In this document: positions 56,665 through 64,000 of the stretch, in pieces
Numbering within the stretch: the first letter of the stretch is position 1
How the letters are laid out: the number at the start of each line of letters is the position of its first letter
Assembly: GCF_014905175.1 (NCBI RefSeq)
Contig: NC_057791.1
Span: forward strand, 11,288,177 to 11,352,176
Direction of reading: 5' to 3'
Origin: Aphidius gifuensis
Lineage: Eukaryota; Arthropoda; Insecta; Hymenoptera; Braconidae
DNA length: 64,000 bases
Position numbers and translations under genes: made by a program
The notes under the pieces: model-generated
What the model was told of the DNA's origin: nothing
The model's database searches: none
What the model saw: only the letters and a program-made list of their open reading frames with translations

Positions 56665-57500
56665 GGAAACTTCCACTCCATAAAACATTTTTCCCATAGT
56701 TTTTTGTCATTTTAAAAAATTCAAAAGCTATGGGAAAAATGTTTTAAGGAATGGAAGTTGCCAAATAATAATTTCCTTCGAGAAATTAATTTTTTTGAAA
56801 TTAACATTTTGCAACTTCTATTCCATAGAACATTTTTCCTATAGCTTTTTGTCATTTTGAAAAATTCAGAAGCTATGGGAAAAATATTTTAAGGAATGGA
56901 AGTTGCCGAATAATAATTTCCTTTGGGAAATTAATTTTTTTAAAATTAACATTTGACAACTTCTATTCCATAGAACATTTTTCACATAGCTTTTTGTCTT
57001 TTTAAAAAATTAAAAAGCTATGGGAAAAATTTTCTATGGAATAGAAGTTGCCAAATGTTAATTTTTAAAAAATTAATTTCTTAAAGGAAATTATCATTTA
57101 AGTGTTGAAATAAAATATTCGCAGCTGTCGGTAAAGTCACCTACTGCACAATTCCAATTTAGTGACTTTTTTTTTTACGCAAAATTAGGGTTCATCTTCA
57201 TGAAATATTATGTTCAAAATGTTTTGATCTGTCAACTTAGGTTTAAAATAATAAAATAAAAATAAATATAAGTCATAATTATATTTTTATCAATTGTTTA
57301 GATTGAATAAATTATAAAGAAACTCAGGACTATTGTGTTTGACTATAAAAGTTCTCTGCATTAATATAATACTCATTTTCTAGTTTTTTACAACCTCGAT
57401 TTCAACTCGGGAAGCGTAACGCCGTGACCTTGGGCCGAGTTTTATACCCGAGGTTTCCCTGAGGTAATATCTCGAGTACTGACCGAGAATTTCTACCTGG
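56665..57500. mobile_element. Hairpin array, CTATGGGAAAAATGTTC family, copy 2, inserted in the capsid gene
   Basis: Three hairpins (56665-57075) are followed by the tail with AATTCCAATTTAGTGAC and the end TTTCTACCTGGG at 57500, the same order as in 49150-50058. It lies between the surviving capsid tail and the protease gene. The mirrored CCCAGGTAGAAA end is not visible at the 56665 side. Confidence 0.8.
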
Positions 57501-57516
57501 GATGTGTCATAATTAT

Positions 57517-57878
57517 TTATAGTCTCTTGCCAGCCAGAAATTTGAGACATAGATGACCGCAAACAATTGTATTATATCTTTGATAATTTTCATAATTATA
57601 TTCAATGCTACCAACACCGAGATAATTAATCAGCTCTTGTAGAGGCTTCAAATCACCAAAGCTATCGAAATAAATTGCATCATTGAGCCGTTTTTTGTAT
57701 GCAACCCAATGTGTACCAGCACCATCTTTATCATCAAGATTTACAATTGCTGATTCATTTTACGAGGACCAGTTATTGGTAAACCATTTCTCATGAAAAC
57801 TCCGCGAAAATTAGGAATTTCGAAAGCTTTGGCGTATTTGATGATATCAATATTTGTGAGAGCTCGATGTGGTAGCAT
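57517..57878 (-). pseudogene. Polinton adenain-like cysteine protease (PRO), one frameshift
   Basis: The family cleaves virion precursor proteins during capsid maturation. The frame starts at ATG 57878, overlapping the upstream stop as TAATG, and reads KYAKAFEIPNFRGVFMRNGL then PRKMN. A one-base-type shift near 57750 leads to AIVNLDDKDGAGTHWVAYKK (catalytic His), DAIYFDSFGDLKPLQELINY (Asp) and YNTIVCGHLCLKFLAGKRL (catalytic Cys) before the stop at 57517. The His, Asp and Cys of the catalytic triad are all retained, and its length of about 120 residues is normal for Polinton proteases. The overlapping start suggests it was translated from the same mRNA as the virion protein upstream. Confidence 0.9.
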
Positions 57879-58560
57879 TACAAGTTTTTTTTCCCATTTA
57901 CTTTTTCTGCGAGCTTTAAAAAAAGACCTAGTTCTCTTTTATAAGGAGATAAAAATGATCCTTCGCCCAATACAATTGATTCCATTTTTTTATTATGACG
58001 TTGATTTTCTCGTAGTAATTTTTTTGCTGCATGTATAACATTTATTGTCTTTGAAATTGTTGCTGCGCCACCCGTCATAGCACCAGATGCACTTAATCCA
58101 GCAAATAGTGGTATTAAAAATGGTAGTATACTACCATCACTGTTATTTTCCACATTCAATGGAAGAGGTAAAATTCCTGGTAAACGAATTTTTTTTTTTC
58201 CACCAACTTTTTTGACAGCAACTTTCCAGAACCGTCTTTATTGGATCAGTGATTCCAGGCTTCATAGATTGTTTTGATATATCTATCAGCCTGTTGAGAC
58301 TTGTTAAATTCTTCTTATTTTTTCGTTTTGTGATGATTTTTATCTTTTTTATTATTGTTTTTAGTTTGTATTTTCTTGATTTCATGATGAATTTTTTTAT
58401 TCTTTTTGTTATTAATTAAACCCATACCAAGTTTCGTTTTCAAATTCATTGCAGTTGTCACACCCCAAGCTACGGCTCTTTCACCAAGTGACGATTAACA
58501 CCGCGATCACCACGAGCTAATCTTTTATCGAGCTTTGTACCCGGACCACAATAATTATAT
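57878..58560 (-). pseudogene. Polinton virion protein with a PLA2-type start, catalytic segment deleted
   Basis: On the minus strand the gene opens with YNYCGPGTKLDKRLARGDRG followed by VN (about 58560-58500). This resembles the calcium-loop start (YxGPGT/N) of parvovirus-type phospholipase A2 domains, which some Polinton proteins carry. The segment that should hold the catalytic His-Asp is missing: the sequence jumps to GERAVAWGVTTAMNLKTKLG. A basic linker follows (KKIKIITKRKNKK), then LNRLIDISKQSMKPGITDPI, a hydrophobic stretch (LPFLIPLFAGLSASGAMTGG) and LGEGSFLSPYKRELGLFLK, a pattern also seen in insect Polintons. At least two frameshifts lie near 58490 and 58190. The hydrophobic part resembles membrane-active minor virion proteins, by inference. 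The stop overlaps the protease start. Confidence 0.72.
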
Positions 58561-58785
58561 TATGTAATTCAAATGGCAGGCTATTGATGATACTGTTCAA
58601 CAGACTGATACTGTTCAACAGACCCTTCCTTTTTTTTTTATCATTTTTTTTTATTTTTTTTTTTGCACGTTATGCTCAATTATTGTCTTTGAAGGAATAA
58701 CTTCATTCAATAAAATCCCAAGTATTTATATGCTTTCACGTTAGTTAAGTTTGAGCTAGCAGCTTGTTCAGTTGTGAAAAAAAAC
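58561..58785. other. Divergent intergenic region between the virion-protein and ATPase genes
   Basis: The two genes diverge from here, so promoters for both directions would lie in this segment. A short tandem (GATACTGTTCAACAGAC, twice, 58584-58622) and T-runs are present. No firm promoter motif can be assigned. Confidence 0.4.
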
Positions 58786-59554
58786 ATGGAATTTCAAGAA
58801 CAACCATTAAAGTTGCCAGTCATCAATTTTGATCAAATTGTGCAAAAAACTGCTCTTAAAAAAACCATGTGAAAAAAGAAATGGAAGTTAATTACCGAAT
58901 AATGTGAGAGGTGTATTTTGTGGACCTTCAAATTCTGGCAAAACAAACGCTCTTTTTGCAATAATAATTCATCCAAATGGATTGAGATTTGAGAATGTTT
59001 ATGTGTATTCCAAATCGCTTAATCAACCAAAGTACAAATTTATCGAAAAAATTATTAATAATGTTGAAGAAATTGGTTATTTTCCATTCAATGAACATGA
59101 GAAAGTTATTCAACCTGGAGAAGCTAGACCCAATTCACTGATGATTTTCGATGATATATCTACAGAAAGACAAGATAATGTTCGAGCATTTTTTTGCATG
59201 GGTAGACATCAAGCAGTTGATAGTTTTTATTTATCTCAGACCTATGCTCACATACCCAAACATTTGGTGCGAGATAATGCCAGATTTTTTGTACTTTTTC
59301 GTCAAGATGAAAGAAATTTAGAGCATATATACAATGATCATGTAATTACTGACATGGAATTCGTAAAATTCCGCAATATATGCTCGACATGTTGAAATAA
59401 AGATAAATATGGATTCCTTGTGATTGACAAAAATAGTGACATTAATAATGGCCGATACAGGAGAGGTTTTGATTGTTATATAAACATTACAAACGATTCT
59501 ACTGAATATACAGTTTCTCCCTCAGCTACCACCACTGGTACATCTACTATCTAA
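58786..59554 (+). pseudogene. Polinton packaging ATPase (A32/FtsK-HerA type)
   Basis: The family pumps DNA into capsids. The gene starts at ATG 58786 (MEFQEQPLKLPVINFDQIVQ), shifts frame in the A-run near 58857-58876, then runs open with VRGVFCGPSNSGKTNALFAI (Walker A GPSNSGKT), FENVYVYSKSLNQPKYKFI, RPNSLMIFDDIS (Walker B with DD), and FFCMGRHQAVDSFYLSQTYA followed by HIPKHLVRDNARFFVLFRQD. A TGA at about 59393 interrupts it. The same frame then continues with NKDKYGFLVIDKNSDINNGR, GFDCYI and a short variable tail to a stop at 59554. Both nucleotide-binding motifs are intact. Length of about 250 residues fits the family. Confidence 0.92.
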
Positions 59555-59661
59555 AAAAAAAAATATTACATAATTTAGAGTAATATTATACGATATATAG
59601 TAAAAATTCTAAAATAAAAGACAGTAGGATTGTGTACTGTGAACTGTCAACAGCATCTATC

Positions 59662-60602
59662 ATGAAGCATACAAACTTACATGCTGAAAAATCATTATTG
59701 CATGAAATTGAAAAAGCAAGTGACTCTATAAGACGTAAACATAAATTAAATAAATATGGTCGAGTTGAAAATAAAAGAATAACAAGTGAGGTGTTAGGAC
59801 CTATCACTGAACCTTTAAAAAAAATGCTCGCAGATGTATCAAAACAAAAACCAGCACCAAGTTCCAGTAAAAATCAAGCGAGAAAAAAAAATAATGCTCA
59901 AAGAAAAGATGAAGAATACACGACAGAAGAAGAATACGAGATAGAAGGAGAAGAAGAAAAATCAATATTGACAAATAATAATGAAAAAATTGATATTGAT
60001 CCGTTAACTTTTCATAAGAATAATATTAGTGATGCTGATGATGATGACACAGACGAAGATATAACGGAGAAAAAAAAAAAAATTTGGGTAATGAAGAAGC
60101 ATCTTGAAAAGCAAAAATCAATAAATTCTCATGACAAGACTCAAAATACAATGTAGACCATTCAAAAATTGAAAAACAATGAATTATCGTTTAGTAATTC
60201 AATGATTGAAATGAAAAATCATCATATTTATGTGAAAGATAAAATTTATTCTGCTACTCAAGGTCTCTTGGAGTTATTATTTCAACGATCACCTAATGCA
60301 TCTATTATTCGGAAAGTTGATCGAGAAATTTTTATTGCAATTATGTTTCACTGTTTGTCAAGTCTTTGAGAAAACAAAAAGTAGAGAGCAAAAAAGGTTC
60401 AGCACTTGTATTACCAAAGTACAAAACACTACAAAAAAATGAGAAAATAAATAATACAAATTATATATATTGGGATGATCCCAATGAGCTTGTCAAACGT
60501 CTTCAATTACTTGTAGCTTCAGAAAAAGCTGGCAATAATAGTCACGCTAATGAAATTTTTTCAATTATTGAAGAATTAAGAGAAGCTGGTATTATTTGTT
60601 AA
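59662..60602 (+). pseudogene. Conserved Polinton ORF between ATPase and integrase, function unknown
   Basis: It starts at ATG 59662, with a helical N-terminus (SIRRKHKLNKYGRVENKRIT, ITEPLKKMLADVS) and then an acidic and basic low-complexity middle (EEYTTEEEYEIEGEEE, DADDDDTDEDI). After shifts near 60156 and 60360 it continues with NNELSFSNSMIE, YSATQGLLELLFQRSPNAS, and finally YIYWDDPNELVKRLQLLVAS and AGNNSHANEIFSIIEELREA. I recognise this order of motifs (TxGLLELLF, then WxDPNELVxRL) as a widespread insect Polinton protein, sometimes listed as a domain of unknown function. No enzymatic motif is visible. A structural or DNA-binding role is possible. Confidence 0.65.
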
Positions 60603-60660
60603 TAAATATGTTCATTCAATCTTCAATGTACAGTCATTGAAAGGACTTTGGAGTGGAATA

Positions 60661-60891
60661 ATGTCTAGTGTTGATATATTCGGACGTCAATTATCGAATG
60701 AACGAAAATATTCTATCAGTGGAAAAAGTGATGGCGATGCAATAAGAGGACCACCTGGAGAAGGTTTCAAATTTACAGAAGACGGAAATTATGACATTGC
60801 AGAAAAAAAATTATGTCACATTGATGATGCTCAAGACATGAATGAAGCTGTCTCAAAAAAAGTAGCACTGATTCTGATTAAAAATGAATAA
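60661..60891 (+). CDS. Small Polinton ORF with RGPPGEGF motif
   Basis: 76 codons from ATG 60661, starting MSSVDIFGRQLSNE and containing AIRGPPGEGFKFTEDGNYDI then AEKKLCHIDDAQD. Short proteins with MSSVDxFGR and RGPPGxGF recur just before the integrase in insect Polintons and somewhat resemble fibre or collagen-like starts. Function is unknown. The frame is intact, though the whole neighbourhood is decayed, so activity is doubtful. It may once have continued into the coiled-coil frame that follows. Confidence 0.6.
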   Translation: MSSVDIFGRQLSNERKYSISGKSDGDAIRGPPGEGFKFTEDGNYDIAEKKLCHIDDAQDMNEAVSKKVALILIKNE

Positions 60892-60914
60892 TAACTAATA
60901 ATCTTCTTAGAATA

Positions 60915-61097
60915 ATGCAAGGAGATAGTCAAAAATATAACACTGAAGTCATTAGTAAACTGACAATCAAAGTGGACACATTGCAAAAAAGTGTTGAAAA
61001 ATCACGTCATACATTAGATGAGCTGAGTACAGAAGTTGCAAGTATATCCCACTATTTGACAAAAACTTTGGGAGTACGTTTAGAAGATCAAAAATAA
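60915..61097 (+). CDS. Small coiled-coil ORF before the integrase
   Basis: 60 codons from ATG 60915. Heptad-like spacing is visible in TEVISKLTIKVDTLQKSVEK and RHTLDELSTEVASISHYLTK, suggesting a short coiled coil. It begins 24 bases after the previous frame stops. I do not recognise a specific family; position suggests a Polinton accessory or the C-terminal part of the previous ORF after damage. Confidence 0.45.
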   Translation: MQGDSQKYNTEVISKLTIKVDTLQKSVEKSRHTLDELSTEVASISHYLTKTLGVRLEDQK

Positions 61098-61099
61098 AA

Positions 61100-61636
61100 A
61101 AGAATAAAAAAACAGAAAATAATAAAAAAGAAGACAATAATTATTTGAGAAGCGTTGTAGCACATGAGTTACACAAGCCTGCTCGCAGATATTATCAACG
61201 TAGACATGTTGGCATTAGAGCTCTCGATGAAACATGGCAATGTGATCTTGTCAACATGAGTGCATATGCTTCCGTAAATGAAAATTACAAGTTTATACTT
61301 ACAATAATTGATAATTTTTCCAAATATGCATTTGCTATACCACTCAAGACAAAAAGTGCAAAAACTGCAGCAATGAAATCTGTTTTCCTAAAAGGTCGAT
61401 ATCCAAAAAAACATTCACATGTCGATCAAGGCAAAGAATCTTACAACAGTGAATTTAAGAATCTTATGAAAAAATATAATATAAATATGCACTCAATATA
61501 TAGTACTTTAAAAGCAAGTATAGTCGAAAGGTTTAATAGAACCCTGAAAAATCAAATGTGGAAACGATTTACTTTCCAGGGCAGTTATGAATGGTTGACT
61601 ATACTTCCTGAATTGATTAGAAATTATAATAATATA
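61100..61636 (+). pseudogene. Polinton retroviral-type (rve) integrase, C-terminus lost
   Basis: The family joins element ends to host DNA. Open sequence starts without a clear ATG at about 61100 and reads SVVAHELHKPARRYYQRRHV, then ALDETWQCDLVNMSAYASVN (first catalytic Asp), FILTIIDNFSKYAFAIPLKT, HVDQGKESYNSEFKNLM (second Asp) and TLKASIVERFNRTLKNQMWK (catalytic Glu). The D-D-E triad is intact. Homology stops after LPELIRNYNN at 61636, where a foldback element begins and supplies the last 13 spurious codons. The usual chromodomain-type C-terminus is missing. Confidence 0.9.
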
Positions 61637-63117
61637 CAAAATCAAAAATATAATTTTTGTAAAAAACAAACTCGTTAAAGTTGTTCTTTACGTTTGTTTA
61701 GTACTACTGTATATACTAAATTTCTATTCAATTTAACAAAAAAAAAAATAAAAAATTCAAACAAACGATGATAAATAATTTAGGAGAATTAAAGCTGCCT
61801 GTGTTTGAAAAATAAAATCGAAATAAAAAAATATCACGTTTTATCCTTATTACACAAACAAACTTTAACGCCGCGGTTTTTTTCACAATTCCAAGATCAG
61901 GTTGACAGACAGCTAAGACTTAATATAATTTCATGATATGTCCATTCAAAATAATCGACAATACTTTCATCTAAGACTCGATATTGTTTCACATGCAAAT
62001 AAATAATTTTTTAGAAACGTCAAATTATTAGGAAACAGATTTCGTATGCACGCCCTGGTAGAAATATTTCTCCAACTTTTTCCAACTTTCTCCGCCTTTT
62101 TTCCAACTTTCTCCACCTTTTTACGAAAATGACCCATGGTTGGAGAAAAGTTGGAGTAAATTTTTGGTTGAAGTAGGTTGGAAAAAAGTTGGAATAAATT
62201 TCAGGTTGAAGAAATGGCGGAAAAAAGTTGGAGAAAAGTCGGAAAAAAATGGAGTAAATTTTTGGCTGGAAAAAGGTTGGAAAAATTTGTCCGCCATTTC
62301 TCCAACTATGGGTCATTTTCGTAAAGAGGTGGAGAAATGGCGGAGAAAAGTTGGAAAAAAGTTGGAGAAAAGTCGGAGAAATATTTCTACCAGGGCGTAT
62401 TTGACAAAAATTTTTTTTGATTATTAATCAGGTACAGCTGACAAATTTTTTCTTTAAGAGGACTCAAATATGTGATGTAACTCCAAAATAGCCGATTTTA
62501 AATTGAAAATGAAGAAATTAAAAAATCTTTTCTTTATGCTTATCCCAGGTAAACAAGAATAGTTGTCGTTTGCATTGATTGATTTATTGATTGTTATTCA
62601 TCAGGAACTCAATTACAGCTGTACTAGTGTTGTGATAACTGTAAAGGAAGGTGGAGTTACCAAAAAAATACAGAAAAACGGAAATATAGTTCACATTTCC
62701 AAAAAAATTTATATGATATACCCTGCAAATACCAAAAAATCTAATATCAAGCTCATCTAAAGACAAGCTGAGAAGTTAATCCAATAACAAGATATATGCA
62801 AAATAGTGAGATTGTTGATCATCAAATTGCATCTTTGCTGGAAAGTTTTCGTCTGAAAAACCTAATCTTGGAATTGTGAAGAAAACCGCGGCGTTAAACT
62901 TTGTTTGTGTAATAAGGATAAAACGTGATATTTTTTTATTTCGATATTATTTTTCAAACACAAGCAGCTTTAATTCTCCTAAATTATTTATCATCGTTTG
63001 TTTGAATTTTTTATTTTTTTTTTGTTAAATTGAATAGAAATTTAGTATATACAGTAGTACTAAGCTAACGTAAAGAACAACTTTAACGAGTTTGTTTTTT
63101 ACAAAAATTATATTTTT
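61637..63117. mobile_element. 1.5-kb foldback element inserted in the integrase gene
   Basis: The left arm (about 61640-61905) and right arm (about 62858-63117) match in inverted orientation at about 95% over 260 bases, from AAAAATATAATTTTTGTAAA to CCGCGGTTTT and TTCACAATTCCAAGAT. The 950-bp centre contains a nested MITE and no long coding frame. The left arm starts exactly where integrase homology ends; the right arm runs directly into the copia LTR. It could be an independent element, or an inverted duplication of a Polinton terminus; the region upstream of pPolB does not carry this sequence. Confidence 0.85.
62050..62398. mobile_element. 349-bp MITE with CGCCCTGGTAGAAATATTTC ends
   Basis: The left end CGCCCTGGTAGAAATATTTC is mirrored exactly at the right. 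The interior is built of GTTGGAGAAAAGTTGGA-like words in both orientations, so it can fold over most of its length. The Lys/Trp-rich open frames on both strands are artefacts of these words. It is nested in the centre of the foldback element. Confidence 0.85.
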
Positions 63118-63347
63118 TGTTGGAGATACAAAGTCTGATGACACGTCCCTGACCAAATATATTTACAACTGCTATACTACCGGACACAAATTTTAACTTA
63201 CAGGCTGACACTAAACAAACATACACAACCATACACTACACACACACACTATATGCACCTCTATATAATATATTCATTCCAGTTCCGGCCGCCGTGCACT
63301 TTACACTCTGTTTAACGTACAACGCGTCTAGTGAAAACGTGTAGCGT
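63118..63347 (+). mobile_element. 5' LTR and leader of a copia-type retrotransposon
   Basis: It begins TGTTGGAGATACAAAGTCTG and matches the solo LTR at 5362 for about 195 bases, to CACTTTACACTCT near 63310. It then diverges: the last ~95 bases of the solo LTR, including CCAACA, are absent here. TTGTATCAGAAACTG at about 63346-63360 resembles the TGGTATCAGAGC primer-binding site used by many copia elements. TTTTT precedes the LTR and could be half of a target duplication. Confidence 0.82.
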
Positions 63348-63407
63348 CTATTGTATCAGAAACTGCGTGTGAACAGTGAGTGCTTATATATATAAAAATT
63401 AGTGACA

Positions 63408-64000
63408 ATGGCGAAATCCCAAGTTATCTCAATTGATCCATTAAAACATAATAATTATGAAATATGGAAAGTCCGGATGGAATCATATTTATATAAATTG
63501 GATCTCTGGGATATCGTATCAGGCGTTAAAACAAAACCTCCAACAGAATGTGATGATTGGAATCAAAAAGATAAACTGGCCAGATGTGAAATAATCCTAG
63601 CCGTTTCAGCTAGCGAATTACAAAGTATTAATTCTACAAATACGTCCAAAGAATTATGGGACAAAATTAAAAATGAGCATCAGTCAAGTGCACCAATAAA
63701 TAGAGTGACTTTACTTGCCATGCTTACTCGTTTTAAAATGGATAGCGCAAAAAGCATCCGAGATAATATTAATAAATACTTTGATCTTGTTAATAAATCC
63801 AAACAAATAAAATTGGAAGTAACTGATGAAATTTTGGCCATGTTTTTATTAAATAGTTTGTCTGAAGAATTTGAAAATTTTAGAATGATAATTATGACTA
63901 GAGAGACTTTTCCATCATTGCAAGATCTGTGCTCGAAACTTCTAGAAGAGTCAGATGCAAGAAAATCTATTACAGAAAATAGTGGAGACAGTCAAGGTCA
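63408..64000 (+). CDS. gag: copia-type Gag, 5' part, runs off the window
   Basis: Gag forms the particle that packages retrotransposon RNA. From ATG 63408 the frame is open for 197 codons to the window end with no stop. It starts MAKSQVISIDPLKHNNYEIW, followed by KVRMESYLYKLDLWDIVSG, the usual copia Gag opening. Next come WNQKDKLARCEIILAVSASE, the helical UBN2-type core with KELWDKIKNEHQSS and MLTRFKMDSAKSIRDNINKY, and LLNSLSEEFENFRMIIMTRE. The expected zinc knuckle, protease, integrase and reverse transcriptase would lie beyond 64000. This is the cleanest reading frame of any mobile element in the window, suggesting a young insertion. It sits about 60 bases after the putative primer-binding site. 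Confidence 0.93.
   Translation, partial: MAKSQVISIDPLKHNNYEIWKVRMESYLYKLDLWDIVSGVKTKPPTECDDWNQKDKLARCEIILAVSASELQSINSTNTSKELWDKIKNEHQSSAPINRVTLLAMLTRFKMDSAKSIRDNINKYFDLVNKSKQIKLEVTDEILAMFLLNSLSEEFENFRMIIMTRETFPSLQDLCSKLLEESDARKSITENSGDSQG

Noticed and set aside
62140..62427. Lys/Trp-rich open frame
   Set aside because: It is a by-product of GTTGGAGAAAAG repeats in a MITE, with an equally open frame on the other strand.
61640..63117. The two arms as the Polinton's own terminal inverted repeats
   Set aside because: Polinton termini should lie at opposite ends of the element; both arms are on the integrase side and nothing similar is found upstream of pPolB. Kept only as an alternative.

Overview
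The window is animal nuclear DNA, almost certainly from an insect. It is strongly A+T-rich and is built mostly of mobile elements nested in one another. Insect origin is supported by a Toll-6/Toll-7/Tollo-type receptor pseudogene, an intron-bearing PP2A scaffold-subunit pseudogene, a Jockey/CR1-type LINE, a copia LTR retrotransposon and a decayed Polinton (Maverick/adintovirus-like element). The overall texture resembles parasitoid wasps to me, but that is an impression and not a demonstration. No intact, confidently functional protein gene is visible. The best open frames are a 379-codon Asn-rich ORF of unknown nature and a copia gag frame cut by the window edge.

Layout. 0.7-3.7 kb: a frameshifted LINE on the minus strand. 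3.7-8.4 kb: tRNA-derived short elements, a degenerate T-rich array, a solo copia LTR and one copy of a 400-bp direct repeat. 8.4-12.1 kb: a composite bounded by CACGGAGAGAA termini, containing two nested inverted-repeat elements and the second 400-bp repeat. 12.5-18.7 kb: several inverted-repeat elements, a coding-like minisatellite, a hairpin array and an internally deleted Toll-receptor pseudogene. 18.8-22.8 kb and 36.2-38.5 kb: two large foldback elements of one family. 23.0-29.2 kb: more inverted-repeat elements, two of them flanked by TTAA. About 29.2-34.1 kb: the least repetitive part, with a 101-copy AAT microsatellite and a few splice-bounded candidate exons. 34.6-43.0 kb: interrupted MITEs, the Asn-rich ORF and a pair of inverted 400-bp segments, each abutting a hairpin array. 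43.7-51.1 kb: repeats, the PP2A-A pseudogene and a 607-bp direct duplication.

51.3-61.6 kb is the main coherent unit, a Polinton relic. On the plus strand it holds pPolB (with an HNH/EndoVII-like insert and all exonuclease and palm motifs, split by frameshifts), an accessory ORF, a packaging ATPase, three small conserved ORFs and an rve integrase core. On the minus strand it holds a phospholipase-A2-type virion protein that has lost its catalytic segment, an adenain-like protease and a capsid-protein tail. In a living element these would supply protein-primed replication, integration, packaging and capsid maturation; here nearly every gene is broken. The integrase is cut by a 1.5-kb foldback element, into whose end a copia retrotransposon (63.1 kb to the window edge) has inserted.

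Most calls rest on reading conserved motifs by eye. Element boundaries were set by matching terminal inverted repeats by eye and may be off by a few bases.
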